Source: M3007 sp037445225
Lineage (GTDB): Bacteria > Bacteroidota > Bacteroidia > Chitinophagales > Saprospiraceae
Length of the DNA: 64,000 bases
Assembly (NCBI GenBank): GCA_037445225.1
Contig: JBBIKW010000015.1
Coordinates: forward strand, 1 to 64,000
Reading direction: 5' to 3'
Part shown: positions 15,955 through 26,191 of the stretch, piece by piece
Layout of the letters: every line of letters begins with the position of its first letter
Numbering within the stretch: the stretch's first letter is position 1
The notes under the pieces: model-generated
What the model was told of the DNA's origin: nothing
The model's database searches: none
What the model saw: the letters and a program-made list of their open reading frames with translations, nothing else
Made by a program: the position numbers and the translations under genes

Positions 15955-18372
15955 ATGCAAGTCGTTAAGCGCTCAGGTAGGAGAGAGGATGTCTCCTTCG
16001 ATAAAATCACGGCGCGTTTGCGCAAGCTGTGCTACGGTCTCGATACTCGATACGTCAACATTATTGAAGTAGCCAAAAAGGTCATCTCGGGGCTCTACGA
16101 TGGGGTGACCACCGTTGAACTCGATAACTTAGCAGCAGAGACGGCGGCCAGCATGGCTACCATACACCCCGACTATGCGCTGCTGGCTGCGCGCATTGCC
16201 GTAAGTAACCTGCACAAGGAAACCGAAAAGTCGTTCCACAAAGTAGTGCACGCCCTGTACCACTACATAGACCCTAAGACCGGGGAACGCGCCGGCCTTA
16301 TTAGCGACGAGACTTATCGCATCGTCATGGAAAACAAGGATCGGCTCGATTCGGCCATCATCCACGACCGCGATTTTGACTTCGACTACTTCGGTTTCAA
16401 AACCTTGGAGCGCTCATATTTGATGCGCATGAACGGCAAAGTGGTGGAGCGCCCTCAGCACCTATTCATGCGCGTCGCTATCGGTATTCACGGTGAAGAC
16501 TTAGAGGCAGCGCTCGAGACGTATCACCTCATGAGCGAACGGTGGTTCATTCACGCCACCCCTACGCTGTTTAATGCCGGCACGCCTAAGCCCCAGCTGT
16601 CCTCGTGCTTTTTGCTGACGATGACCGAGGACAGCATCGAAGGTATCTTCGAAACCCTTAAGCGCTGCGCGCTCATCTCCCAAAGCGCCGGCGGTATTGG
16701 GCTGAGCATTCACAACATCCGCGCTACGGGCTCCTACATCAAGGGTACAGGGGGAACGTCGAACGGCATCATTCCCATGCTGCGCGTGTTCAACGACACC
16801 GCCCGCTACGTCGATCAAGGTGGAGGCAAGCGCAAAGGCGCCTTCGCCATCTACTTAGAGCCGTGGCATGCCGACATCTTCGAATTTCTCGACTTGAAGA
16901 AAAACCACGGCAAAGAGGAGTTGCGCGCCCGCGACCTATTCTACGCCCTATGGGTGCCCGACCTGTTTATGGAGCGCGTCAAGAACGACGAAAAATGGTC
17001 GCTCTTCTGCCCGAATGAAGCGCCGGGCTTATTCGATGTGTACGGCGCGAAGTTTTCAGTCCTCTACCACCAGTACGAGCGTGAAGGGCGGCAGCGCCGC
17101 ACCGTTCGGGCCCGCGACCTATGGAACGCCATCTTGGAAAGCCAAATCGAAACTGGGACGCCATACATCCTCTACAAGGATGCGGCTAACGAAAAGAGCA
17201 ATCAGAAAAACTTGGGCACTATTCGCTCTTCTAACCTGTGCACTGAGATCATCGAGTATACCTCGCCCGACGAGGTGGCGGTGTGCAACTTAGCCTCTAT
17301 TGCGTTGCCCAAGTTCGTGCGCGATGGAGCGTTCGACTTTCAATGCCTGTACGAAGTGACGCGCGTCGTCACGCGCAACCTCAACAAGATAATCGACATC
17401 AACTACTATCCTATTCCGCAGGCGGAGCGCTCCAACCGACGCCACCGCCCCATCGGCATAGGCGTGCAGGGATTAGCCGATGTATTCATCGTGTTGCGGA
17501 TGCCCTTCGACAGTGAGGCGGCGCGCCGCCTAAATCGAGACATTTTTGAAACCATCTATTTTGCTGCCGTCACCGAAAGCTGTGCGCTGGCGGAGAAATA
17601 CGGACCCTATGAGACCTTTGCGGGTTCACCGATGAGCCAAGGGCTATTCCAATTCGATCTGTGGGGTGTCCGGCCTTCCGACCGTTGGGACTGGGAGTCC
17701 CTGCGTAAGCGCGTCATGGAGCTGGGTGTGCGCAACTCCCTGTTGGTGGCGCCTATGCCCACCGCTTCCACTAGTCAGATTTTGGGCAACAACGAGTGCT
17801 TCGAGCCCTATACCAGCAACTTGTATACGCGCCGCACCTTAGCCGGCGAGCACATCGTAGTGAACAAGCACCTCATGCGCGACTTAGTGCGTTTAGGGCT
17901 TTGGAATGAAGAGATGCGCGAGGCTATCATGGCAGCCAATGGGTCTGTCCAGGGTATTGAGGCGATCCCTAAGGAGATTCGCGACATCTACAAGACTGCT
18001 TACGAAATCAGCCAGAAGGTTATTCTAGATATGGCGGCCGATCGCGGAGCTTTTATCTGCCAAAGCCAAAGCCTTAACGTGTTCATGGAGTCGCCCACGT
18101 TTGCCAAACTGTCGTCGATGCATTTTTATGCCTGGCAAAAGGGCTTAAAGACAGGCATGTATTACCTGCGCTCTAAGGCAGCGACCGATCCTATCAAGTT
18201 CACCCTCAGTGAGAAGCACCAGCAGCGGTTCGCCTTAAAGGCTTTGCCGCTAGCTAAGGCATCTGGCAGTGAAGATGCTCCGACCCCTGCCATGAAAGCG
18301 CTGTCTTTGGAAGAGGTACAGGGAAAGGTCTGCAACTTAGACGACCCTTCTTGCACCGCGTGTTCGGCATAG
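15955..18372 (+). CDS. nrdA: Class Ia ribonucleotide reductase, large subunit
   Basis: An 805-residue R1. The N-terminal ATP-cone (allosteric activity site) covers about residues 1-90, starting MQVVKRSGRREDVSFDKIT. Catalytic-domain motifs include the substrate cysteine in PQLSSCFLL, the N-x-C-x-E active-site loop as SSNLCTEI, and PMPTASTSQILGNNE. The tail ends CNLDDPSCTACSA with the paired cysteines that relay electrons. Along its whole length it resembles eukaryotic R1 closely, as known for the NrdAB group found in Bacteroidota. ATG 15955 is chosen over the GTG nine bases upstream. Confidence 0.96.
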   Translation: MQVVKRSGRREDVSFDKITARLRKLCYGLDTRYVNIIEVAKKVISGLYDGVTTVELDNLAAETAASMATIHPDYALLAARIAVSNLHKETEKSFHKVVHALYHYIDPKTGERAGLISDETYRIVMENKDRLDSAIIHDRDFDFDYFGFKTLERSYLMRMNGKVVERPQHLFMRVAIGIHGEDLEAALETYHLMSERWFIHATPTLFNAGTPKPQLSSCFLLTMTEDSIEGIFETLKRCALISQSAGGIGLSIHNIRATGSYIKGTGGTSNGIIPMLRVFNDTARYVDQGGGKRKGAFAIYLEPWHADIFEFLDLKKNHGKEELRARDLFYALWVPDLFMERVKNDEKWSLFCPNEAPGLFDVYGAKFSVLYHQYEREGRQRRTVRARDLWNAILESQIETGTPYILYKDAANEKSNQKNLGTIRSSNLCTEIIEYTSPDEVAVCNLASIALPKFVRDGAFDFQCLYEVTRVVTRNLNKIIDINYYPIPQAERSNRRHRPIGIGVQGLADVFIVLRMPFDSEAARRLNRDIFETIYFAAVTESCALAEKYGPYETFAGSPMSQGLFQFDLWGVRPSDRWDWESLRKRVMELGVRNSLLVAPMPTASTSQILGNNECFEPYTSNLYTRRTLAGEHIVVNKHLMRDLVRLGLWNEEMREAIMAANGSVQGIEAIPKEIRDIYKTAYEISQKVILDMAADRGAFICQSQSLNVFMESPTFAKLSSMHFYAWQKGLKTGMYYLRSKAATDPIKFTLSEKHQQRFALKALPLAKASGSEDAPTPAMKALSLEEVQGKVCNLDDPSCTACSA

Positions 18373-18492
18373 AAAAATGAGTTTTTCTGGATAGAGACTC
18401 GCCTGTGCATTCCCTCGGCCATTAGGGGCGATTGCTCTGATGCGCTCCTCTTACTCTTTCCTTTAGAGTACTATTCACCCATAAACACGTTG

Positions 18493-18521
18493 CCTCGCAA
18501 GATGCCCTTGCGAGGTTTTTT
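18493..18521 (+). terminator. Rho-independent terminator of the nrd genes
   Basis: CCTCGCAAG and CTTGCGAGG form a perfect 9-bp stem with a five-base loop, followed by TTTTTTG. It is 120 bases after the nrdA stop. The remainder of the gap 18373-18655 shows no gene. Confidence 0.85.
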
Positions 18522-18655
18522 GTTAAAAGGCGGCGAGAGGAAGACTTTTGCAGCATTGAAGAGGCAATCTGTATAAAAAACGCCCAAGCGCGAGGTAAAT
18601 ACTTTTTTTTCATGGTCAAATTGCGTGTAGGCGCATCAGGCGCACGCCGTTGGTC

Positions 18656-21600
18656 ATGAGACACGCTTCAATAGGGACGACTCTTCGCTTCTGCGCCCTG
18701 GCTGTGGGTATTGCCCTGTTTCAGTCGGGCTGGGCCCAGCTCATGCAGGCGACTTCTGCGGCGACGGCCTCTTTGACGCCCACCGATCTGGTCTCCAATA
18801 TCTTTTTAGGGGAGGGCGTGGAGGTGATAGACATCACTTTTAAAGGCAAACCGGTGTCGGTAGGCTATTTTGCCCATGGCGAGCAAGCGGTGGGCTTGTC
18901 GCGCGGTATTGTGATAACCACTGGCCTGGTGGAAACCGTGCATTCTGCTTCGGGACCATTTGGCTGTGACCAGGTAGGCTCTGTATTCGCCAGTACGAAT
19001 GTCGGCGGTTTACTACCCACTAACGATCCTTACCTCTCGGAGGTAGCATCTGGACCGCTGTTCGATGTCACTAGCTACTCCATTCGCTTCATCCCCATGG
19101 CCGACACGCTGCGCTTTCGGTACTGCTTTGCCTCTGAAGAATACCCCGAATTTGCCTGCACCGACTACAACGACATTTTTGGCTTCTTCATCTCAGGGCC
19201 CAATTATCCTATTCCCACAAATATTGCTCTCGTGCCGGGTACCTCTTTGCCCGTATCTATCAACACGGTACATCCCGACAACACGACACCGCTTCGGTTT
19301 TGCCCGCCTCAGAACGCTCAATATTACATCAGCAATGTCAACTCCGCCAAACAGCCAATTTATAACGGGCTAACTCAAGTGTTCACGGCTGAGGCTGCCG
19401 TTATTCCCTGCGATACGTACGAGATACACATTGTTATTGCCGATGTAGGCGACCCAGTATACGACTCAGGAGTGTTCTTGGAGGCAAAGAGTTTCAGCAC
19501 TCCTGCCGTGCGCGTCGAGCTAAGCACCCCCAATTCCGATGGTTTCATTGCGGAGGGCTGTGCTCCAGCAGTGCTTTCCTTTCGCTTGCCTACACCCACA
19601 ACCTCTGATGTCGTTATCTACTGCCGGGTATGGGGAACGGCTGCGTTGGACGTGGATCTCGCCCCTCTTTCTGTGCCTGTAGTCGTTCCTGCAGGGCAGC
19701 AGGAAGCGTTTCTGTTGGTACGGGCCTTAGAGGATGGCATGCCGGAGGGCATCGAATGGTTAGCTATAGAAGTAGAGGGCAACCCTTGCCGCCGCGATAC
19801 TTTTTTCCTCTATCTCCGCGATAACCTGCTCCACGCGCCAGCTCTGCCCAATGATACGTCCTTTTGCCGAGAGGAAGGAGCCTTATCGATTGGCGACCCC
19901 TCGCCTGTCATCTCTCCGCCGCTATTGTCTTTTGAAAGCAACCCGCTGTTGCAGATTCATCCGGTCAATATGTTTGTCCGCTCTGAGCTCAACGTAACGG
20001 GGGTCTTTCCGCCAACGGTGCACCCTGGCGTCATTCGGTCGGTCTGCTTAGATATTGACCACGACTGGATCGACGACCTCGACGTGTACTTAGTAGCGCC
20101 GGGTGGGCAGATGTTGGAGCTAATGACAGACTGTGGCGGCAACGGCAAGAACGCATTTCAGCTGTGTTTCACGCCTGTGGCGCAGCGCTCCATCCGCACC
20201 GCTACAGCGACCCAGGCGCCGTTCAGTGGAGAGTGGCAGCCGGAAGGCCTGTGGTCAGATTTAGAGGGAAGCCCGACGAACGGCACCTGGCGTTTGATGG
20301 TTCGGGACGATCAAAATGGGTTTGTGGGAGTGCTACGGCGATGGTCTATCACTTTCGAGCCCCCCTACGCCGTCCAGTATCGGTGGTCGCCTGCCGCCGC
20401 GGTGTCGTGTGTCACTTGCCCGACGACACAGGTCATGCCTCAAGAGGCCACTACCTATTTTGTCGCTGTGTCTGACTCCTACGGTTGTTCCGTAAACGAC
20501 TCTATTCGGGTGTATCCTATTGCTGGCCTTCCGGCACCTCAAGTGAAATGCGGAGCGCATACAGCATCGTCTTTAACTTTTACGTGGGACTCGATACCAG
20601 GGGCCAAAGAGTACTGGGTGAATGTAGAGGGCAAGGGCTGGGAACTCGCTAACGGTTCGCTCAGCCATACGGTAGTGGATTTAGCCTCCACCCAGCTAGT
20701 AAGCATAGAAGTGCAAGCGGTTGGCTCTGTGCCATGTCCTGCTCAAATCGGCACAGCGCGCTGCGCCAACTGCTCGGCGCCGGTGGTGGAAGTATCGGTA
20801 GAGGCTGCTTCCTGTTCGGACGTGTGGAACGGTCGAGTGCAGTTGGTTCCCGATGGCCAAAATCCACCGTACTACTTCGCCTTGGGCGGAAAATTTAACC
20901 ACACGGGCGCGTTTGACTCGCTCGCTCCAGGCACATATACGGCTGTCGTTGAGGACAGCAGCGGTTGCCCCCAATGGTTAGATATAATGGTGGGAAGTCC
21001 GCCTGCCTTATCGGTGCAGCTTTCTGCCAATGCCATTTCCTGCTATCAAGGCAACGATGGCGCTCTGCACGCCGAGGGGGGTGGAGGAGTACCGCCTTAT
21101 CAGTACCGCTGGAGCAACGCGCAGATGGAAGCTCATGCGGTCGGCTTATCATCGGGTACGTATACCGTAACAATAACCGATACTAACGGCTGCACGAATA
21201 CTGCCAGCGCCGTGCTTTCAGAGCCATCGGAGCTGTCTCTTTGGGTAACGCCCATAGCGGCGCGATGCTACGGCGAAGCCTCCGGTGTCGCCAGTGTAAG
21301 TGTGAGCGGCGGAACAGGCCCTTACCAGGTTCGATGGTCAAACGGACAAGTAGGGTCTGTTGCCACAGGGCTACCCGCTGGTTTACACCAGGTAACGGTG
21401 GTCGACGCTATGGGCTGCGAAAAGACTGCTGAAGTGCAGATTGGCCAACCTGAACCTCTAATGGTCAACGCAGTAGGCACTCCTCCCACCTGCGCCCATC
21501 GAGCCGACGGCACGGCATCTGTTTCAGCAAGTGGGGGCGTGGGAATATATACGTATGCTTGGACGACCACTCCCATACAAACGACTCCTACACTCACCTC

Positions 21601-23869
21601 CCTCTCGGCCGGCACCTACACCGTGACGGTAAGCGACCAGCACGGCTGCTCAACGACTGCCACCGTCGTGTTGGTTTCACCCCCGCCTTTAAATCTCGTT
21701 TGGGAAGCTATTCATCACGTCTCTTGCTATGGCCAACATACGGGTGCCGCCTCTGTGGCTCTTACGGGAGGCACGCCGCCGTACGTTTACGCTTGGAGCA
21801 GCGGTGACGATACGCCCAATATAGCGGGGAAACCCGCTGGAAGCTACACCTTGAGTGTTACCGACGCTAACGGTTGCTCGGCAGTAGGACAGGTGCGCAT
21901 TGAAGCGCCGGAAGCGCTTTCTCTAAGCGTCTATCGGCGCGATGTGGCTTGTTACGGCGAGCCTTCTGGTGCGCTCAGCGTCAGTCCGATTGGAGGCACA
22001 CCGCCTTACCATATCCTCTGGGACGGCCCCGAGGTGAGTGGGGAAACACAGTTTTCTTTAGAGGCGCTACTCGCTGGTACTTACTCGGCCGTACTCACGG
22101 ATGCGCGGGGGTGCTCGATAACGCAAACATTGGCCATCGCACAGCCCTCAGCACCCCTATCCGTAGTATTGTTGGCAAAAGACACGCTCTGTAGCAACGA
22201 GCTGACGGCTCCAGCAGAAGCAGTAGTCTCCGGAGGAACCGCTCCTTACGAGTATCGGTGGAGTAATGGCAGCCCTTCTGTGCCGACGCTCAGCGCCTTG
22301 CCCTCGGGATTGCACGCCGTTACGGTAGTAGATGCCCACGGATGCCTTGCCTTCGATAGCGTGCGCATCGTGCGCCAAGCACCGCTGCACGTGCGGTTGG
22401 CCTTAGAAGAAGTGAACTGCCTCGACGGCGGTACGGCCCTCGTAGCGGAGGCAGCATATGGGATCGAGCCGGCCCAGCTGGCTCAGCTGAGCCTCATCTG
22501 GAATACCACGCCTCCTCAGCTGGGGCAACGGGCGACTCAGTTAGAACCCGGGCGAACGTATACCGTTGCGGCCACAGACAAGTTTGGATGTACGGCAGTA
22601 GAGCGCCTAACGATTCCCTCTCCCTCTTATCCGCAGGCGTCCGTTGTGGAGGTGGTGCCGCCGCGTTGCCACGACAGCTCCGACGGTCGCTGTGCCGTGT
22701 GGGTGTCCGGTGGTCAGCCGCCGTATGTTTACCAGTGGAGCCACGATGCAGCGAGCGACAGCTCGGCGGTGCAGGATTTACCCGCGGGGCAGTACCGTCT
22801 CACGGTAGTGGATCAGCTGGGCTGCTCCGACACGATTGCGATAACCCTGCCCTCTCCGTCTGCCTTAGAGGTGCAGCTGCAACAAGAGGAGATAAGGTGT
22901 TTTGGAGAGAGCTCTGGCATCCTTCACGCTTTTCCCAACGGAGGGCAGCCTCCCTATCAGTTCGTTTGGTCAAATGGTCGGCAAGGTCCCCGCATAGAAC
23001 AGCTGAGCGCCGGAAGCTATTCCCTCACAGTGACCGACAGCCGTGGTTGCACCTGGGTGGGGCAGACGGTGCTGGTGGAGCCGAAATTGCTTTCGATCGA
23101 CTCGGTAACGAAAAAAGACATTGCCTGCTGGGGCGCCCATGGTGGCGAACTCTCCTTGTTTGTTTCGGGGGGTACGCCACCCTATCGATATTCAGCGGAT
23201 GGCCTTCGATGGAACGGGTCTGCTCGGCAAATAGGCCTTTCTGCAGGGACTTATTGGCCAAAGGTGTCGGATCGCAATGGATGTAAGGCAACGTTTTCGG
23301 CGGTATCTATCGAACAGCCGCCGGCTATTGAGGTACGTTTTCCTGCCGATCTAACCTTACATTTTGGCGAGACGGCGCAGCTAACACCTGTTGTAGAACA
23401 TGCAGAACCGCCTTTGCGCTTTGCGTGGAGTGGGGAGGACGCCGAATGGCTCTCTTGTACGGATTGTCCGACTCCGATCGTGCATGCACCTTCTTTCTCG
23501 CGTTGGTTTGCGCTGACGGTGATGGATGCGCGCAGATGCGTAGGGGTAGGGCGTGTGCACGTGGAGGTGCTGAAGCGGTGGCAGCTGCATGTGCCCACGG
23601 CTTTCTCTCCCAACGGCGATGGGAACAACGACCTGTTAATAGTACACGGAAGTGCTGGAGCACGCGTCGTCGCCTTTGAAGTATACGACCGCTGGGGCGA
23701 GCGCGTGTTTTCGGCGACAGACTTTGCCGTCAACGACACTGCCGTAGGCTGGGACGGCTATTTTAGAGGGCAACCCCTTTCTCCATCCGCATTTATATGG
23801 GTGCTTCAGGTCGAATGGCCCGATGGAACTTCTGAGACGCGGCAAGGCGAAGTGCTTCTCGTTCGCTAA
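18656..23869 (+). CDS. Giant T9SS-secreted SprB-repeat adhesin
   Basis: A 1737-residue surface protein. Order: signal peptide (1 to about 27); a choice-of-anchor L domain (about 35-280, with FRYCFASEEYPEF); a Calx-beta-like segment; a proprotein-convertase P-domain (about 440-570, LDIDHDWIDDLDVYL, WRLMVRDDQNGFVGVL); about ten SprB repeats of 75-85 residues (roughly 690-1560; each with C-[YF]-G, GG-x-PPY-x-Y-x-WSNG and AGTYTVTVTD-x-x-GC); and a gliding-motility-type C-terminal domain (FSPNGDGNNDLL ... YDRWGERVF), the T9SS type B signal. SprB of Flavobacterium is the mobile gliding adhesin. ATG 18656 is preferred to a TTG six bases upstream. The gene stands alone between terminator-bounded units; ligand unknown. 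Confidence 0.9.
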   Translation: MRHASIGTTLRFCALAVGIALFQSGWAQLMQATSAATASLTPTDLVSNIFLGEGVEVIDITFKGKPVSVGYFAHGEQAVGLSRGIVITTGLVETVHSASGPFGCDQVGSVFASTNVGGLLPTNDPYLSEVASGPLFDVTSYSIRFIPMADTLRFRYCFASEEYPEFACTDYNDIFGFFISGPNYPIPTNIALVPGTSLPVSINTVHPDNTTPLRFCPPQNAQYYISNVNSAKQPIYNGLTQVFTAEAAVIPCDTYEIHIVIADVGDPVYDSGVFLEAKSFSTPAVRVELSTPNSDGFIAEGCAPAVLSFRLPTPTTSDVVIYCRVWGTAALDVDLAPLSVPVVVPAGQQEAFLLVRALEDGMPEGIEWLAIEVEGNPCRRDTFFLYLRDNLLHAPALPNDTSFCREEGALSIGDPSPVISPPLLSFESNPLLQIHPVNMFVRSELNVTGVFPPTVHPGVIRSVCLDIDHDWIDDLDVYLVAPGGQMLELMTDCGGNGKNAFQLCFTPVAQRSIRTATATQAPFSGEWQPEGLWSDLEGSPTNGTWRLMVRDDQNGFVGVLRRWSITFEPPYAVQYRWSPAAAVSCVTCPTTQVMPQEATTYFVAVSDSYGCSVNDSIRVYPIAGLPAPQVKCGAHTASSLTFTWDSIPGAKEYWVNVEGKGWELANGSLSHTVVDLASTQLVSIEVQAVGSVPCPAQIGTARCANCSAPVVEVSVEAASCSDVWNGRVQLVPDGQNPPYYFALGGKFNHTGAFDSLAPGTYTAVVEDSSGCPQWLDIMVGSPPALSVQLSANAISCYQGNDGALHAEGGGGVPPYQYRWSNAQMEAHAVGLSSGTYTVTITDTNGCTNTASAVLSEPSELSLWVTPIAARCYGEASGVASVSVSGGTGPYQVRWSNGQVGSVATGLPAGLHQVTVVDAMGCEKTAEVQIGQPEPLMVNAVGTPPTCAHRADGTASVSASGGVGIYTYAWTTTPIQTTPTLTSLSAGTYTVTVSDQHGCSTTATVVLVSPPPLNLVWEAIHHVSCYGQHTGAASVALTGGTPPYVYAWSSGDDTPNIAGKPAGSYTLSVTDANGCSAVGQVRIEAPEALSLSVYRRDVACYGEPSGALSVSPIGGTPPYHILWDGPEVSGETQFSLEALLAGTYSAVLTDARGCSITQTLAIAQPSAPLSVVLLAKDTLCSNELTAPAEAVVSGGTAPYEYRWSNGSPSVPTLSALPSGLHAVTVVDAHGCLAFDSVRIVRQAPLHVRLALEEVNCLDGGTALVAEAAYGIEPAQLAQLSLIWNTTPPQLGQRATQLEPGRTYTVAATDKFGCTAVERLTIPSPSYPQASVVEVVPPRCHDSSDGRCAVWVSGGQPPYVYQWSHDAASDSSAVQDLPAGQYRLTVVDQLGCSDTIAITLPSPSALEVQLQQEEIRCFGESSGILHAFPNGGQPPYQFVWSNGRQGPRIEQLSAGSYSLTVTDSRGCTWVGQTVLVEPKLLSIDSVTKKDIACWGAHGGELSLFVSGGTPPYRYSADGLRWNGSARQIGLSAGTYWPKVSDRNGCKATFSAVSIEQPPAIEVRFPADLTLHFGETAQLTPVVEHAEPPLRFAWSGEDAEWLSCTDCPTPIVHAPSFSRWFALTVMDARRCVGVGRVHVEVLKRWQLHVPTAFSPNGDGNNDLLIVHGSAGARVVAFEVYDRWGERVFSATDFAVNDTAVGWDGYFRGQPLSPSAFIWVLQVEWPDGTSETRQGEVLLVR

Positions 23870-23908
23870 CGGCTTCGGTCTCTCCTCCTGTAGACGTCTT
23901 CCTCCATT

Positions 23909-25807
23909 TTATAGAGCGCCGGCCTTGATTTCGTCTACGACTTCGGGATTGAGCAAAGTAGTGGTGTCGCCTAAGTTTGAGGTGTCTCCTTCGGCTATCT
24001 TGCGCAAGATGCGGCGCATAATTTTACCCGACCGCGTCTTGGGCAATCCGGAAACCACCTGGATCTTGTCCGGCTTGGCGATGGGTCCGATTTCTCGGGC
24101 TACCGTATCGACAACGGCTTTTCGGAAAGCCTCTATGTCACCAATAGGGCCATTAGCGATGACGTAGGCATAAATGCCTTGTCCTTTGATGGGGTGAGGG
24201 TATCCCACGACGGCGGACTCAACCACGTGGGGCGCCTTGTTAATGGCGTCTTCCACCTCTGCTGTGCCAATGCGATGCCCGGAAACGTTGATGACGTCGT
24301 CTATGCGGCCGATGATGCGGTACATGCCGTCGGCATCGCGCCGGGCGCCGTCGCCCGTGAAGTATTTATCTTTGAAAGCAGAGAAGTACGTCTGACGACA
24401 GCGCTCGTGGTCTCCATACGTGGTGCGCAGGATGCTCGGCCAAGGGAATTTGATGCACAGCATGCCCTCCGCATCGTTGCCCTCCAATTCCTTGCCGTTG
24501 GCATCTACTATGCACGGTTGAATGCCGGGAAGGGGGTAGGTGGCATAGCAGGGCTTGAGAGGGGTGATGCCCGCCAATGGGCTAATCAGGATACCTCCCG
24601 TCTCGGTTTGCCACCACGTGTCTACGATGGGGCAGCGCTTCTTGCCCACTTGCTCGTGATACCAGCGCCAGGCTTCTTCGTTGATGGGCTCGCCCACCGT
24701 GCCTAATACGCGCAGCGAGCTGAGGCGCCGACCTTTTACCCATTCGTCTCCTGCAGCCATCAGGGCGCGAATGGCTGTGGGCGCGGTATAAAAGATGTTT
24801 ACCCGATGCCGCTGCACCACGTCCCAAAAGCGCCCAGGGGTGGGGTAGGTGGGAATGCCCTCAAACATGAGCGTAGTGGCGCCCGCCAATAGCGGGCCGT
24901 AAACGATATACGAGTGCCCCGTTATCCACCCAACGTCGGCTGTGCACCAGTAGATATCGCCGGGCTGATACTGAAAAACATTGCGGAAGGTAAACTCCGT
25001 ATACACCATGTACCCGCCGTGAGTGTGCACGACGCCTTTGGGTTTACCGGTCGATCCGGAAGTGTACAGGATGAAGAGCATATCCTCGCTATCGACGATA
25101 GTAGCTTTACAGCTCTTGCGCTTGCCTTTGATCGCTTCGTGCCACCAGATGTCGCGCCCGGGCTGCAGCGAAACGGGATCGCCGGTATTTCTGAGCACAA
25201 TAACGCGCTCGACGCTGTCGCAACCCAAGGCCAGCGCCTCGTCTACGACAGCCTTTACGGGGATATTCTTTGGCCCGCGCGCGTTGCCGTCGGCAGTGAT
25301 CACCACCTTGGCTCGCGCATCCTTGATGCGGTCGGCTAAGGCTACCGCGCTGAAACCGGCAAAAACAACGGAATGCACGGCGCCGATGCGAGCACAGGCT
25401 AACACTGCGATAGCCAGTTCTGGAACCATGGGCATGTACAAACACACACGGTCGCCCTTGCGCACACCTTGTGCCTTGAGCGCGTTGGCGAACTGACATA
25501 CCAAGCCGTACAGTTGCTTGTATGTGATGCGGCGCGGACGGCGGGCCGGATCGTTGGGCTCCCATAGCAGGGCCACTTGGTCCGGACGGGTTTCCAGGTG
25601 CCGATCTAAACAGTTCTCGGTAATGTTGAGGCGCCCGCCGACAAACCAAGCCACCCTCGGCTCGCGAAAGTTCCACTTCAAAACGCGCCGCCAAGGCCTG
25701 CGCCAGCGAAACGTAGCGGCTTGTTCCGCCCAAAAGCCCTCCGGATCTCGGATAGAGCGCTCGTAGGCTAATCGATATTCTTCTAAGGTTTTAATCTGTA
25801 GTGTCAT
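23909..25807 (-). CDS. acs: Acetyl-CoA synthetase
   Basis: A 632-residue ANL-superfamily enzyme that activates acetate to acetyl-CoA through acetyl-AMP. The P-loop-like motif YTSGSTGKPKG lies near residue 252, WWQTETGG near 395, the hinge/adenylation core GRIDDVINVSGHRIGTAE near 505, and the regulatory lysine in KTRSGKIMRRIL near 590. Length and motifs match Acs. ATG 25807 precedes the conserved N-terminus (YRLAYERSIRDPEGFWAEQA); an open frame continues 46 codons upstream without conservation. It is transcribed away from nuoN. Confidence 0.95.
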   Translation of the reverse strand: MTLQIKTLEEYRLAYERSIRDPEGFWAEQAATFRWRRPWRRVLKWNFREPRVAWFVGGRLNITENCLDRHLETRPDQVALLWEPNDPARRPRRITYKQLYGLVCQFANALKAQGVRKGDRVCLYMPMVPELAIAVLACARIGAVHSVVFAGFSAVALADRIKDARAKVVITADGNARGPKNIPVKAVVDEALALGCDSVERVIVLRNTGDPVSLQPGRDIWWHEAIKGKRKSCKATIVDSEDMLFILYTSGSTGKPKGVVHTHGGYMVYTEFTFRNVFQYQPGDIYWCTADVGWITGHSYIVYGPLLAGATTLMFEGIPTYPTPGRFWDVVQRHRVNIFYTAPTAIRALMAAGDEWVKGRRLSSLRVLGTVGEPINEEAWRWYHEQVGKKRCPIVDTWWQTETGGILISPLAGITPLKPCYATYPLPGIQPCIVDANGKELEGNDAEGMLCIKFPWPSILRTTYGDHERCRQTYFSAFKDKYFTGDGARRDADGMYRIIGRIDDVINVSGHRIGTAEVEDAINKAPHVVESAVVGYPHPIKGQGIYAYVIANGPIGDIEAFRKAVVDTVAREIGPIAKPDKIQVVSGLPKTRSGKIMRRILRKIAEGDTSNLGDTTTLLNPEVVDEIKAGAL

Positions 25808-26191
25808 GTTCGTAAAAGCGGTTTTGGCGCGAAAATAACAGACCTTTTCGGGAATAGAGATCCCGCAAAATGCCCTTCTCGCTGCGTCTTTTGTCGGGTG
25901 CACGTCCTTATTTACGGGTCGACCCGTTCGACGTACACTTCGCATCCGACCACCGTCAGGAGCCAGCCCACCACATCGCCCTGGCGCGCCACATCCGGAT
26001 GTCCCAAGTAGCTGTTCTGCACTTACTGCAGCGAAGGGTTTCCCGCAGGGGAACGGCAGCGGGTATTTCAGCCGCTTCTTTTCGCCGGCAAAAGGACTAT
26101 CTTTGCGCGCTTTTTGTGTGAGAAGAAAGGGCCCGATGAGTGTTCATCGCGATGATTGGCCCTATCGATATCGCGGCGCAAATACAGAGGT
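25808..26191. other. Divergent intergenic region acs / nuoN
   Basis: The 384-base gap holds the promoter regions of two divergent genes. A minus-strand stretch at about 25918-26028 reads for about 36 codons in a protein-like way (ends GCEVYVERVDP then stop) but has no recognisable homology and no ATG; it may be a gene remnant. No other gene is supported. Confidence 0.35.
26098..26105 (+). promoter_or_regulatory. Putative -7 box for nuoN
   Basis: TATCTTTG matches TAnnTTTG and would start a transcript near 26112, about 80 bases before ATG 26192. No clear -33 TTG. Confidence 0.45.

Noticed and set aside
25870..26121. An 83-codon plus-strand frame upstream of nuoN
   Set aside because: It lies across the promoter of nuoN, has no recognisable domain and ends in the promoter box.
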